From: an uncultured Bacteroidales bacterium
Lineage (GTDB): Bacteria > Bacteroidota > Bacteroidia > Bacteroidales > Muribaculaceae
Direction: 5' to 3'
Length of the DNA: 64,000 bases
NCBI GenBank assembly: GCA_949289215.1
Contig: CASENC010000042.1
Span: 1 to 64,000 of the forward strand
Below are positions 11,301 through 19,602 of the stretch, in pieces. Made by a program: the position numbers and the translations under genes. Position 1 is the first letter of the stretch. Every line of letters starts with the position of its first letter. The notes under the pieces are model-generated. The model made no database searches. It saw nothing but the letters and a program-made list of their open reading frames with translations, and was not told the origin of the DNA.

Positions 11301-12812
11301 AATAACATCGAAGTACTTAACCGCGGCAAGCAAAATATAAAGCTCGTTGTCATAGAAAACAACAAAGAAAAGAAAAACTTCTGGAGCGAGGCCGCACAAT
11401 ATGCCACTCGATTCGGCATGATGGTGCGTAACGTGAGCATACGTTACAAGAACACCAAGTCGCTCTCACTGCCGCAATTCGTTCCCACCATCGGCGACAT
11501 ATTCGGGCAGTCAAACAGTTATGATGTACTTGCCCCGGGACTTGATTTCGCATTTGGTTTCTATGATGAAAGCTATATCGGCAAGGCAAAAGAACGTGGT
11601 TGGCTGTTGGGCGACGACACGCAAACTTCACCGGCACTGTACGCACGCACCGAGGAATTTGACCTCGAAATAGGGCTCGAACCTATAAAGGGGCTGAAAA
11701 TAACCCTCACGACCAACCGCACCGACAGCCGTACGAGCCAAATCATGTTCATGTATGACGACATGAACACCACTTACTCGGGTAGCTACACCAAGACGCA
11801 CTGTGCCATTCTCACCGCATTGAAAGGTTCTTCGGCCAAGGACGGTTATGCAAGTGCCACATTCGACAAGTTCCTGCAAAACGTGCCTGTAATAGCCGAA
11901 CGGCTACAACGCCGCTACAACGGTGCCACCTATCCCACCACAGGATTCATGCATAACCATTCACTTGCCGGCCGGCCGTTCAACGCCGAAAATGGAGGCG
12001 TGAACCGGTCGAGCAGCGACGTGCTTATACCTGCTTTTGTGGCTGCCTACACCGGACAAAGCCCCGACAAGGTAAACCTTGACCCATTCCCCGGTCTTAG
12101 TGCAATGCTGCCCAACTGGCGAATAACTTACGACGGGCTGGGAAAGATTGAATGGTTCCGCAAGTTATTCCGCAGTTTCACTCTTACCCATGCCTACCAA
12201 TGTACCTACTCGGTAGGGTCGTTTACAAGTTACTCCGACTGGATTTCAATCGGCGACGGGCTTGGCTTCAGCCGTGACGAACTCACACAGAATCCATATC
12301 CTACATCGCCCTACAACATTTCATCGGTGGCTATAACCGAGAAATTCGCACCTCTGATAGGAGTGTCGGCTACGATGTACAATAACATCACCCTGAATGC
12401 CGAATACCGCGACAGCCGTACCCTGACACTTAACTCATCGGCCGGACAACTTGTCGAGGCTTCAAGCAAATCGTTTGTTGTGGGTGGCAGTTACAAAATA
12501 GCAAATTTCAACTCTATCCTGAAAATAGGAGGACAACAACAAGGGGTAAATCACGACATGACTATCAATGCCGATTTCACCCTGTCGAACAACAGTGCGC
12601 TAATTCGCAAAATCGAAAACAACACTGCACAAGCAACAAGCGGAACACGCACTATCTCAATCAACCTCACTGCCGATTACGTGCTGAGCAAGCGTCTCAC
12701 CGTGGGTGCATACTTCGACCATCAAATCAATACTCCCCTTGTATCGTCCACGGCCTATCCTACCACCAACACCAACTTCGGTATCTCAATCAACCTCTCC
12801 CTCACGCGGTAA
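5370..12812 (+). CDS. sprA: SprA, type IX secretion outer-membrane translocon
   Basis: At 2480 residues this is the longest gene in the window and of normal length for SprA (Sov), the very large beta-barrel through which T9SS cargo crosses the outer membrane. It has an N-terminal hydrophobic export signal (about residues 15-37), then a proline-rich stretch QLPPPPPTAP, and long runs of alternating, aromatic-rich strands. Recognisable SprA features include LGPLERVFGPGGVQLKTQGS near residue 170 and SYIDDFESTQTGIDL near residue 840. The C terminus FGISINLSLTR ends as a beta-signal. No other T9SS core gene is nearby. Cargo proteins with matching sorting domains are encoded at 42-52 kb. Confidence 0.96.
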   Translation: MMKGFWAKSNHKIKLWAAVAGMILLASAGSFYAYGQYYTSQLPPPPPTAPRGTEINPGDTVSTQFPVRPTVPDSYDYLENSHNYAADLENPSNITTEAEYDYETGCYIIRTKLGDKEIATPFMLSADEYNNLVLRQSMQEYYRQKNSDLAQEKKDPFNFLDMSFGLGPLERVFGPGGVQLKTQGSVQLQLGMKMNKTDNPALSVDARRSTYFDFDEKIQATINASVGSKMKFNMNYNTDATFDFDSQNLKLQYEGEEDEIIKSIEAGNVSMTTGSSLIRGSTALFGIKTTMQFGKLTATALVSQQNSESQTVNTRGGAQTTEFSINADEYDANRHFFLGQFFYDNYDNFCSTLPLVNSGINITRIEVWVTNKRQNYEESRNLVAFMDLGENGRLANSHWIADPAQNNPSNNANNLLTEIRNDYPDARSISQVTTALQPLSAYGIEGGRDYEKVESARLLNSSEYTLNSALGYISLRSALSSDEVLAVAYEYTYRGNTYQVGEFSGDITSSEQSLYVKMLKGSTVSPYLPAWKLMMKNVYSLGAYQVQKENFKLNVKYLSDTTGTEITYIPDGAINGTPLIQVLNVDRLDSNEQPNPDGRYDFIEGYTILASNGKIIFPVIEPFGRHLRSKIGNDAIADRYVYEELYDSTLTVAQQFSDKNKFTLSGEYQASSGSQINLNAMNVPQGSVVVTAGGVTLTENSDYVVDYNMGIVTIINQSIIDAGTSISVSLENQSTFSTQRKTLLGLDLNYQFTPDFNIGTTIMHYSEKPLTEKVSIGNEVVKNTIWGLNFSYKNEFMWLTNLLNKIPTVNATAPSSISMEGEFAQLIPHQAHTGSAEGSSYIDDFESTQTGIDLRSPYQWFLSATPYDNGSGALFPEASLSNNVEYGKNRALLSWYYIDRMFTERNSSLAPGYIRNDLAQLSNPYVREINYTELYPDRELSYGESTTIQTLNLSFYPEERGPYNLDATNIDSEGNLLYPEKRWGGIMRKLDNTDFESSNIEYIQFWLMSPFLDPDNPNTEGGDLYFNLGEVSEDVLKDGYKSYENGLPTDGSDQYMLETVWGRVSTQTSLTYAFDNTADSRRVQDVGFDGLSNDAEFSHSSYAAFVEELRSKLSPTAIAAMEQDPFSPLNDPAGDNYHFYRGYDYDERQLSILERYKHYNGTEGNSLSSEEADDALYQSSRSVPDKEDINEDNTLNEYERYFQYHISLRPEDLTVGQNYITDVRETTVTTRDGNRQDVRWYQFKIPLSEYEKTVGSISDFSTIRFIRMFMTGFKHTTHLRFATLELVRGEWRTYDYNLNTRGDAPAEGNLDVSVVNIEENAGRTPVNYVLPPGVTRIVDPGQSQAVQLNEQSMSLEITDLQAGDARAVYKNSSLDLRTYKRLQMHVHNEAVVDDVTGLSNGDVAMFIRLGSDVKNNYYEYEIPLEVTPEGYYSQEGNDRGIVWPEANRLDLELDLFTTVKKNRNQQKMAGMSNVSYTMEYSEYDDKHNRVSVKGNPSLSNVKVIMIGVRNNSSTTKDCIVWVNELRVTDFDSDGGWAAKGSVNLNMSDIATFNFSGHKETVGFGSVDQSLSERNLEDYSQYNFAFQINAGRFLPEKVKLNAPVYFSMTKEKTTPKYNPLDEDILLKDALDACSTDEQRDSIEAFAVTRSTVKSFSISGLKFDVKSKNPMPWDPANFTLSYSSNKQQNVDPDNEYENTSDYRGSFQYSYAPYFKPFKPFKGLKSKSKNVKFLKDWEFNWLPTSIEFFTNISRYYYEQQERNTTDSDIELPVSVSKNFLWDRQFALNWNITKALNVSFNSNTTAHIEEPAGAVNKRLFPDKYELWKDSVKQSIKNLGTPYAYDQSFVTTYKAPFSAIPALSFMTASLTYNSAYNWERGTAINGVETGHSIYNQSSWNVDGRINLEQFYNKFKYLREVNKRFSNSRRPTVEKKPKRFERTIMLKEDTTVTIRHNLRTKKLKITATADGKPFAIETRIVDDNNIEVLNRGKQNIKLVVIENNKEKKNFWSEAAQYATRFGMMVRNVSIRYKNTKSLSLPQFVPTIGDIFGQSNSYDVLAPGLDFAFGFYDESYIGKAKERGWLLGDDTQTSPALYARTEEFDLEIGLEPIKGLKITLTTNRTDSRTSQIMFMYDDMNTTYSGSYTKTHCAILTALKGSSAKDGYASATFDKFLQNVPVIAERLQRRYNGATYPTTGFMHNHSLAGRPFNAENGGVNRSSSDVLIPAFVAAYTGQSPDKVNLDPFPGLSAMLPNWRITYDGLGKIEWFRKLFRSFTLTHAYQCTYSVGSFTSYSDWISIGDGLGFSRDELTQNPYPTSPYNISSVAITEKFAPLIGVSATMYNNITLNAEYRDSRTLTLNSSAGQLVEASSKSFVVGGSYKIANFNSILKIGGQQQGVNHDMTINADFTLSNNSALIRKIENNTAQATSGTRTISINLTADYVLSKRLTVGAYFDHQINTPLVSSTAYPTTNTNFGISINLSLTR

Positions 12813-12835
12813 GCCCACCGCTTAAGGCAAATGTA

Positions 12836-12875
12836 ACACCCTGTAAAGGCACTTCTTTGCGTCTCCACAGGGTGT
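12836..12875 (+). terminator. Hairpin after sprA
   Basis: A 9-bp perfect stem (12836-12844 with 12867-12875) lies 24 bp past the sprA stop and 48 bp before the converging small gene. There is no clear T run, so it may serve both strands. Confidence 0.45.
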
Positions 12876-12923
12876 ATATGAATAACTGTATGGAAATCAA
12901 AATCTCACACATACGGCGGCAAG

Positions 12924-13088
12924 TCATTTAACTTTGTCGCAACGTGATTTACAAGTCTTTGCAAGAGCACAACCGGCACAAAATGGATTTTCGGGAGTGC
13001 GTGTGCGGCGAGTGCGACATATCCTGTAAGCTATTATTCCCGCCACCGCAACCAGTATCAAACCTACCGCTGCATATTGCCACATCAT
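12924..13088 (-). CDS. Tiny Cys-rich single-pass membrane protein (FeoB-associated-like)
   Basis: The 54-residue product has one membrane helix (MWQYAAVGLILVAVAGIIAY), a basic stop-transfer segment and a cytoplasmic tail CAGCALAKTCKSRCDKVK with four Cys. This layout resembles the FeoB-associated Cys-rich membrane protein family, but no feoAB is in the window. The start is one of two tandem ATGs that overlap the Nudix stop; the frame is open further upstream only as a shadow of that gene. A second, unrelated-in-sequence protein of the same layout is encoded at 56215. Function is unknown; metal or iron-sulfur handling is only a suggestion. Confidence 0.6.
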   Translation of the reverse strand: MMWQYAAVGLILVAVAGIIAYRICRTRRTRTPENPFCAGCALAKTCKSRCDKVK

Positions 13089-13600
13089 AATCCCAACGAA
13101 TTTTTCAATCGGGCAAATTCTTGCTCGAAATTGGGTGTAAACACACCTTGCCCTATTGCAGCTTCTATTTCGGCAATAGTCCAAAAGCGACCCTCATCTA
13201 TTTCGACGGGGTCGAATGTTATTACATCGGCACCGCCTATCACAGTCATGAATGTGTTCACAAGTTCTCGTTCCACGCGGCTCTGAAACACATAACGAAA
13301 CAACAAGCGCGGCTCAATGTAGTGCAAGCCCAGTTCTTCACGAGCCTCGCGGCGCAATGCAGCTTCAATGTCTTCACCATAATCCACATGGCCGCCCACC
13401 GAGGTATCCCACTTGCCCGGTTGTATGTCTTTCGACATCGAGCGTTTTTGCAAATACAATTCACCGGTACTGTTAAACACGTGCAAATGCACCACCGGAT
13501 GCAAAAGCATCGAACCTGAATGACATTCGCGCCGAGTGGCTTTACCTATGACATTTCCGGCCTCATCGACCAACGGGAACAATTCTTCACTACTCATCAT
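13085..13600 (-). CDS. Nudix hydrolase, isopentenyl-diphosphate isomerase-like
   Basis: The 171-residue protein has the Nudix box GGHVDYGEDIEAALRREA followed by REELGL, with the catalytic Glu pair intact. The N-terminal part (PLVDEAGNVIGKATRRECH, then LQKRS) matches the IDI-like Nudix subgroup of unknown substrate found widely in Bacteroidetes. Tandem ATGs overlap the stop of topB, and its own stop overlaps the next small gene, so translation is probably coupled. It likely hydrolyses a nucleoside diphosphate derivative; the substrate cannot be told. Confidence 0.88.
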   Translation of the reverse strand: MMSSEELFPLVDEAGNVIGKATRRECHSGSMLLHPVVHLHVFNSTGELYLQKRSMSKDIQPGKWDTSVGGHVDYGEDIEAALRREAREELGLHYIEPRLLFRYVFQSRVERELVNTFMTVIGGADVITFDPVEIDEGRFWTIAEIEAAIGQGVFTPNFEQEFARLKNSLGL

Positions 13601-15648
13601 TTCACACTGTATTTTGCTTTTATCATATCTCTCAATTCTCCGGGAGAAATCGTGGCCGGATATTCGTCAAACGGCAACCGCAACGAGCAACCGTTCTTAT
13701 ACTCGCTGCACCCGTATGCAGTGCTACCCTTGAGCAAATGCCCTTTGCCACACACCGGGCACACTATATCGGCAATCGAAGCCACGGCGGCCGACTCGCT
13801 TTTCTTCGATTTGCGCGACTTCTTTGTCTTTTTCGACGTTTCTTCTTTCTCTATTACTATATTATTGTGGCTGTTATCCGACAGCACATTTATAACAATC
13901 GAGTTTACCATCTCCTTCAATTCGGCGAGGAATTGCCCTGCGTCATATTCTTTACGCTCGATTTTGCGCAACTTGTTTTCCCACAATCCGGTCAATTTTG
14001 CCGATTTCAGCAACTCCTCTTGAATGGTGTCGATGAGCGCCATACCGGCCGCAGTGGCAACGATGCTTTTCTTTTCACGCCTTATATATCTGCGCTTGAA
14101 CAGTATCTCGATTATTGCCGCACGGGTTGACGGGCGACCTATGCCATTTTCCTTCATTGCATCGCGCAATTCCTCGTCATCAACCGACTTTCCTGCGGTC
14201 TCCATTGCACGCAACAGCGTTCCTTCGGTGTACAGCTTAGGCGGTTGGGTAGTCTTTTTCACCAACGCCGGTTCATGCTCGCCTTCCTCGTCAACCACAA
14301 ATTGCGGCATAATTTGGTTCTCGCCATCATCATTGCCGTTTTCATTCTCTTTGTCCCGGTCATAAATTTCTCGCCATCCTTTTACCAAGATCTGCTTGCC
14401 TGTGGCTTTAAATTCCACTTTCCCGGCCACGGCATTGACTGTGGTTTGCGAAAACTCGCAATCGGGATAAAAGGCCGCAATGAACCGTTTCGCTATCATG
14501 TCATACACACGCTTCTCCTCGGGAGTCAGGGCAACCGTCTGCGGCGGCACATTGGTGGGTATTATGGCATGGTGGTCGGTAACCTTTGAATTATCGAAAA
14601 CCTTTTTCGATTTAGGAATTTTCTTCGACAAAACCGGCTCGATAAGAGCCGAATATGGCGACATTGCCTGCATTATGCCACTTATTTTGGGATATATGTC
14701 ATCACTCAGATAAGTGGTATCGACACGAGGATAGGTAGTGACTTTTTTCTCGTATAGCGATTGTATATAACGCAACGTTTCCTCGGCAGTGTAACCTAAT
14801 TTCTTGTTACACTCTACCTGCAACGATGTAAGGTCAAACAGCCTTGGCGGAGCCTCTTTGCCCCGCTTGGTCGTAACTCCCGTTATCCGCAACAAAGACG
14901 ATTTGATGGCATCGATTACTGTCCTGGCTTCGGCTTCGCTCTTGTATCTTCCTTTTACGGCGTTAAACACCGTATTCCTATAGGTAGTCTTTATTTCCCA
15001 GTAATCTTCAGGAACAAAACCGGCAATCTCCTTTTGCCTGTTCACGATAAGTGCCAACGTGGGAGTCTGTACCCTCCCTATCGACAAAACATTACCACCG
15101 CCTTGCGAATACTTCAGCGTATAAAGCCGGGTGGCATTCATGCCAAGTATCCAATCGCCTATTGCACGCGACAACCCGGCAAAATAAAGCGAATCGAAAT
15201 CGACTTGCGGCCGCAGGTTCTTGAACCCTTCACGGATACTCTCGTCGGTAAGCGACGAAATCCACAACCGGCTCACAGGCTTGGCACACCCTGCCTTCTG
15301 CATCACCCACCGCTGTATCAACTCGCCTTCTTGCCCGGCATCGCCACAGTTTATCACCTCGTCGGCTTGACCTATCAGGGTCTCTATTACTTTAAATTGC
15401 TTTTCAATGCCTTTGTCGGCAATAAGTTTTATGCCGAAACGCTGCGGTATCATCGGCAACGCACCGAGGCTCCATTTTTTCCAAGCCTCGGTGTAATCTT
15501 GCGGCTCTTTAAGTGTACACAAGTGCCCGAAAGTCCACGTCACGCAATATCCCGAACCCTCATAATACCCGTCACGCCTTACTTCGGCACCAAGAATGCT
15601 TGCAATATCCTTGGCGACACTCGGTTTCTCGGTGATGCAAACTTTCAT
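13597..15648 (-). CDS. topB: DNA topoisomerase III
   Basis: This 683-residue type IA topoisomerase opens with the Toprim start MKVCITEKPSVAKDIASILG, has CGDAGQEGELIQRWV for metal binding, and carries the active-site Tyr in VTTYPRVDTTYLSD near residue 310. A C-terminal zinc-ribbon-like module CPVCGKGHLL...CSEYKNGC is present. It decatenates DNA and usually works with RecQ, which is encoded at 40.4 kb. ATGA overlap with mazG upstream and an overlap with the Nudix gene downstream place it in an operon, so it does not look like a recent plasmid import. Confidence 0.94.
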   Translation of the reverse strand: MKVCITEKPSVAKDIASILGAEVRRDGYYEGSGYCVTWTFGHLCTLKEPQDYTEAWKKWSLGALPMIPQRFGIKLIADKGIEKQFKVIETLIGQADEVINCGDAGQEGELIQRWVMQKAGCAKPVSRLWISSLTDESIREGFKNLRPQVDFDSLYFAGLSRAIGDWILGMNATRLYTLKYSQGGGNVLSIGRVQTPTLALIVNRQKEIAGFVPEDYWEIKTTYRNTVFNAVKGRYKSEAEARTVIDAIKSSLLRITGVTTKRGKEAPPRLFDLTSLQVECNKKLGYTAEETLRYIQSLYEKKVTTYPRVDTTYLSDDIYPKISGIMQAMSPYSALIEPVLSKKIPKSKKVFDNSKVTDHHAIIPTNVPPQTVALTPEEKRVYDMIAKRFIAAFYPDCEFSQTTVNAVAGKVEFKATGKQILVKGWREIYDRDKENENGNDDGENQIMPQFVVDEEGEHEPALVKKTTQPPKLYTEGTLLRAMETAGKSVDDEELRDAMKENGIGRPSTRAAIIEILFKRRYIRREKKSIVATAAGMALIDTIQEELLKSAKLTGLWENKLRKIERKEYDAGQFLAELKEMVNSIVINVLSDNSHNNIVIEKEETSKKTKKSRKSKKSESAAVASIADIVCPVCGKGHLLKGSTAYGCSEYKNGCSLRLPFDEYPATISPGELRDMIKAKYSVK

Positions 15649-16442
15649 TTACCGCCTTTCTCCTGCTCCTTGGCCTCGTTCCAATATTCGTCCATTTCGG
15701 CAAGTGTCATTTCATTCAATTTCCTGCCATTTTCATGCGCACGCTTTTCCACATGGTTGAAACGGGATATAAATTTGCGGTTGGTCTTTTCTAAAGCCGT
15801 ATCGGGATTGACGCCATATAAGCGGGCTGCATTTACGATACTGAAGAGCAAGTCACCAAACTCCTTCTCCTCGTTATCGGTATCACCCTTGCGCATCTCG
15901 GCTTCAACTTCACCAAGCTCTTCTTTTACTTTGGCCCACACATCTTCGCGCTGTTCCCAGTCGAAACCCACATTGGCGGCTTTTTCCTGTATGCGGTAAG
16001 CCTTGATCAGCGAAGGCAGCGACGATGGCACACCGGCAAGCACAGTCTTGTTGCCACCTTTTTCCTTGAGCTTGATTTGTTCCCAATTTTGCGTAACCTC
16101 ATCGGCACCATCAACATGAACCGAGCCAAAGACGTGCGGATGCCTGAAAATAAGTTTTTCGCGCAATGCGTCACACACATCGGCAACATCAAAACGCCCC
16201 TGTTCATCGGCAATTTTAGAATAAAATATTATGTGCAACAGCACATCGCCAAGCTCCTTCTTGATAGCCTGCACGTCATTGCCCAACAAGGCATCCGACA
16301 ATTCCATCACCTCTTCCACTGTATTCGGGCGCAGGCTTTCATTGGTTTGCTTCGCGTCCCACGGGCATTTTACACGCAACACATCAAGCACATCGAGCAA
16401 CTTGCCGAATGCTTCGAGTTTTTGTTCCCTCGTGTTAGACAT
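15645..16442 (-). CDS. mazG: Nucleoside triphosphate pyrophosphohydrolase MazG
   Basis: The 265-residue protein contains the all-alpha NTP pyrophosphatase fold twice, as in E. coli MazG. The first copy shows CPWDAKQTNESLRPNTVEE, then the metal-binding KKELGDVLLHIIFYSKIADE; the second has EELGEVEAEM and EKEFGDLLFSIVNAARL with the EExxD pattern. It degrades non-canonical or excess NTPs. It starts 9 bp after the DsbD-like gene and overlaps topB by 4 bp. Confidence 0.93.
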   Translation of the reverse strand: MSNTREQKLEAFGKLLDVLDVLRVKCPWDAKQTNESLRPNTVEEVMELSDALLGNDVQAIKKELGDVLLHIIFYSKIADEQGRFDVADVCDALREKLIFRHPHVFGSVHVDGADEVTQNWEQIKLKEKGGNKTVLAGVPSSLPSLIKAYRIQEKAANVGFDWEQREDVWAKVKEELGEVEAEMRKGDTDNEEKEFGDLLFSIVNAARLYGVNPDTALEKTNRKFISRFNHVEKRAHENGRKLNEMTLAEMDEYWNEAKEQEKGGK

Positions 16443-16451
16443 ATCTTTTTT

Positions 16452-18425
16452 TTACTTCTTGTAATTTTTAATTCCGTCATTCAAGAACGTTGTGAATTTT
16501 TCCACGTTCTCATCATAATAAACAGGACCAGCAGCAAGTGAGCCATCGGCGTTAAGCACCACATAATATGGTTGCGAATTCGCCCTGAACTTATAACGTT
16601 GCAAATAACTCCACTTGTCACCCACATTGCGCAACTTCACTTCTTTCCCGTTTTCGGTCACCACAATAGGTTCAGGCAATTCGGCCTTATCATCCACCAT
16701 CAGCTTTATCATCACGAAATTATCTTCAAGCAAGCGGCGCACTTCATTGTTGTCGAGCACGGCTGCTTCCATTTTGCGGCAATTCACGCAGCCATAACCC
16801 GAGAAATCAACCAATACAGGTTTCCCCTGCTTGGCACCCTCGCGCATTCCGGTTTCATAATCGTCATATTCGACAAACTCACCGCCATACAGGTTGAAAT
16901 CCTGCGTGTACAACGGCGGCACGAATGCGCTTACACTTTTAAGCGGTGCTCCCCACAAGCCGGGCAGCAAATATACCGTGAAAGCAAGCGACACCATACC
17001 CAGGAACAGGCGGAGCACACCTATGCCTTCACTCTCGGCATCATGCGACAACCGCAATTTCCCCAACAGGTACATTCCCAAAAGTCCGAAGATTGCTATC
17101 CATAACGATACGAATACCTCGCGGTCAAGGATTCCCCAGCCATAAGCAAGGTCGGCAACCGAAAGGAATTTAAGCGATAGCGCAAGTTCGATAAAACCAA
17201 GCACCACCTTGACTGTATTAAGCCAACCGCCCGACTTTGGCACACTTTTCATCCACGACGGGAACACGGCAAACATGGTAAACGGTATGGCCAAAGCCAA
17301 TGCAAACCCGGCCATGCCGATGGCAGGCCCGGTAATGTCGCCAAGGCTTGCCGCCTCCACAAGCAATGTTCCTATAATAGGCCCTGTGCATGAAAACGAC
17401 ACCAACGTCAATGTAAATGCCATGAAAAATATACTCAACATTCCGGTAGTGCGCTCGGCCTTGCTATCCATCTTGTTTGCCCAGGAATCGGGCAATTTTA
17501 TCTCGAATGCACCGAAGAATGATATGGCAAACACCACAAGCAGCAAGAAGAATATGATATTAAATACAGCATCGGTTGACAATGCATTCAGCTTGCTTGC
17601 ACCGAAAACACCTGTCACAAGCAATCCCAAAAGCAAGTAAATTACCACTATCGACAAGCCATATATCACGGCATCACGGACCGATTTGCCGCGTGACCCG
17701 CTTTTCTTCAAGAAGAAACTTACGGTAAGCGGAATCATTGGCCACACACACGGAGTGAGCAATGCCAACAACCCTCCAAGGAATCCTGCAAAAAAGATAT
17801 ACCACAGCGAGTAAGACGAAATACCACCATCCACGTCACCTACATTCTGCACATCGACAGGTTTCCACAAGTCATCGGTCGTAAAACCGGTATTCTCGGT
17901 CTTTGCAGGTTTTGTTGTGCCGACGGCAACTTTTTCCACTACCGGCACCTCCTTGGCTTCTTCCGAAAATTTAAATTCTTCATTGGCCGGAGCTTGGCAC
18001 GTCATATTGTTGCATACCATATATCTCACATAGCCTTCAATGTCATAACCTGCATCTATGTCATTAACCCTGAACCGCTGCGAGATGGTTACATTATTCT
18101 CCCACCAGCCAAGCTTCAAATCAAAAACTTCATCAACCACTTCATTCGGCTTCCTGTCGGGCATGGGTTCTCCTTCGAGTTCAACACCTTCAAGTTTGTC
18201 CCAATTGAGGGAGGTAGCCACAGGGCCACCTTCGGGAATATCCATCGAGTAAAGATGCCAGCCCTCATTAATCGCCGCAGCAAATGTCATCACACCGGTC
18301 CCGTCACCTTCAACCGATATACTTATAGTCCATTTTACCGGATTTAAAATCTGCCCCATTGCCGATATATAAATCGACATAAGCAAAATCATACTTAATG
18401 CAATCTTTTTTATCATATCTATCAA
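16452..18425 (-). CDS. DsbD-family thiol:disulfide interchange protein
   Basis: The 657-residue protein has an export signal, a periplasmic N-terminal beta domain (about 25-170, with a CNNMTCQAP cysteine pair), a central eight-helix CcdA-like membrane domain (about 205-500, with LLALLTPCVWPMIPLTVSFF and FSCTGPIIGTLL holding the conserved Cys), and a C-terminal thioredoxin domain with CVNC (VLVDFSGYGCVNCRKME). It would carry electrons from cytosolic thioredoxin to the periplasm. The start could also be the ATG three codons later. It sits in the run after the LptF/G-like gene. Confidence 0.92.
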   Translation of the reverse strand: MIDMIKKIALSMILLMSIYISAMGQILNPVKWTISISVEGDGTGVMTFAAAINEGWHLYSMDIPEGGPVATSLNWDKLEGVELEGEPMPDRKPNEVVDEVFDLKLGWWENNVTISQRFRVNDIDAGYDIEGYVRYMVCNNMTCQAPANEEFKFSEEAKEVPVVEKVAVGTTKPAKTENTGFTTDDLWKPVDVQNVGDVDGGISSYSLWYIFFAGFLGGLLALLTPCVWPMIPLTVSFFLKKSGSRGKSVRDAVIYGLSIVVIYLLLGLLVTGVFGASKLNALSTDAVFNIIFFLLLVVFAISFFGAFEIKLPDSWANKMDSKAERTTGMLSIFFMAFTLTLVSFSCTGPIIGTLLVEAASLGDITGPAIGMAGFALALAIPFTMFAVFPSWMKSVPKSGGWLNTVKVVLGFIELALSLKFLSVADLAYGWGILDREVFVSLWIAIFGLLGMYLLGKLRLSHDAESEGIGVLRLFLGMVSLAFTVYLLPGLWGAPLKSVSAFVPPLYTQDFNLYGGEFVEYDDYETGMREGAKQGKPVLVDFSGYGCVNCRKMEAAVLDNNEVRRLLEDNFVMIKLMVDDKAELPEPIVVTENGKEVKLRNVGDKWSYLQRYKFRANSQPYYVVLNADGSLAAGPVYYDENVEKFTTFLNDGIKNYKK

Positions 18426-18437
18426 CCCTTTATTTTC

Positions 18438-19580
18438 TTATATCGATGCCTTACGATACAGGTATATCGCAATAAATGTGTATAATACATTGGGTATCCA
18501 CATTGCAACAAATGGCGATGTATAACCCGAAACGGCAAATGTCGAAGTAATTGTCGTAAACAATATATAAGAGAAACTAAGCACCAAACCGATACCGATG
18601 TTAACGCCCATTCCCCCCTTCACTTTACGCGACGAAAGCGACAAGCCTATTATGGTAAGAATGAATGCAGCAGCCGTCGAGGCATACCGACGCTCAAGTT
18701 CTATCTCAAAATTCTTTATATTTGCCACACCGCGGCTCTTCTGCCTGTCGATATAGCTTTTTAATTCAGGCAACGTGAGCATCTCTTGGGCATTTGACGC
18801 AATAAGGAAATCACGCGGCTCTATCTCAATTATAGTGTCGAGGCTGCTGCCGCGCACAATGGTTTCACGCAACCCCTCGAAATTTCTTATTGTGTAATTC
18901 TTCACCGTCCAGTGATACAGCGTATCATATAAAATCCGTTCGGCCGTCATGCGCGATTCCAGTATCTTGTCGTCAAATCTTTCAAGCGAAAACCGGTATC
19001 CCACTTTCGAGCGGTTGTCATATCGAGACATATATGCTATTACACCCGGCGAAACCTGCAACTGTATGTTGGTACCGTAATTCACTTCCTTGTTTTTCAC
19101 ATATTTATTGGTATATGCGATACGTTCCACATTTGCCGGCGGAATGACGTATGCAGCCAAATAGAATGAGAAAACGGCTATTACCGCAGCCGATACCATG
19201 TAAGGTACCACAAGCCTGCGGTAACTTATTCCGCTCGACAACATTGCTATAATCTCGGAATTATCGGCAAGTTTCGAGGTGAAAAATATTACCGCTATAA
19301 ACGTGAACAACGGGCTGAACTGGTTGGCAAAATATGGCAGGAAATTAACGAAATAATCAAAAATGGTCTCATTGAGCGGCGCAGTAAGCATAGCATCGAG
19401 CTTCTCGTTGATATCAAACATCACCACTATGGCAAGCAACAACAATATCGAGAACACATACGTTCCCAGGAACTTGCGAATGATGTAACGGTCAAACATC
19501 TTCACAAGCGGTTTCCTCGCTTGCTTTTTTTCACTGCCGCCGCGACCAATCCTATTTCTTATCTTGTCAAGCAAACCCAT
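18438..19580 (-). CDS. LptF/LptG-family permease (YjgP/YjgQ)
   Basis: This 380-residue inner-membrane protein has the LptF/G plan: two or three N-terminal helices with MFDRYIIRKFLGTYVFSILLL, the family pattern NSEIIAMLSSGISYRRLVVPYM, a periplasmic beta-jellyroll, and three C-terminal helices. It is one of the two permeases that pull lipopolysaccharide out of the inner membrane with LptB. The first 27 residues are basic and lie before the usual start, so translation may begin at the later Met (MFDRY). It is located between tgt and the dsbD-like gene, with 13-22 bp gaps. Confidence 0.9.
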   Translation of the reverse strand: MGLLDKIRNRIGRGGSEKKQARKPLVKMFDRYIIRKFLGTYVFSILLLLAIVVMFDINEKLDAMLTAPLNETIFDYFVNFLPYFANQFSPLFTFIAVIFFTSKLADNSEIIAMLSSGISYRRLVVPYMVSAAVIAVFSFYLAAYVIPPANVERIAYTNKYVKNKEVNYGTNIQLQVSPGVIAYMSRYDNRSKVGYRFSLERFDDKILESRMTAERILYDTLYHWTVKNYTIRNFEGLRETIVRGSSLDTIIEIEPRDFLIASNAQEMLTLPELKSYIDRQKSRGVANIKNFEIELERRYASTAAAFILTIIGLSLSSRKVKGGMGVNIGIGLVLSFSYILFTTITSTFAVSGYTSPFVAMWIPNVLYTFIAIYLYRKASI

Positions 19581-19602
19581 TGTTTATTTCTTATTAACCC
19601 GC

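Noticed and set aside
5643..12000. Many antisense open frames of 60-190 codons across sprA
   Set aside because: They mirror the codon bias of a long GC-moderate gene, have no start signals or motifs, and oppose a well-supported gene.
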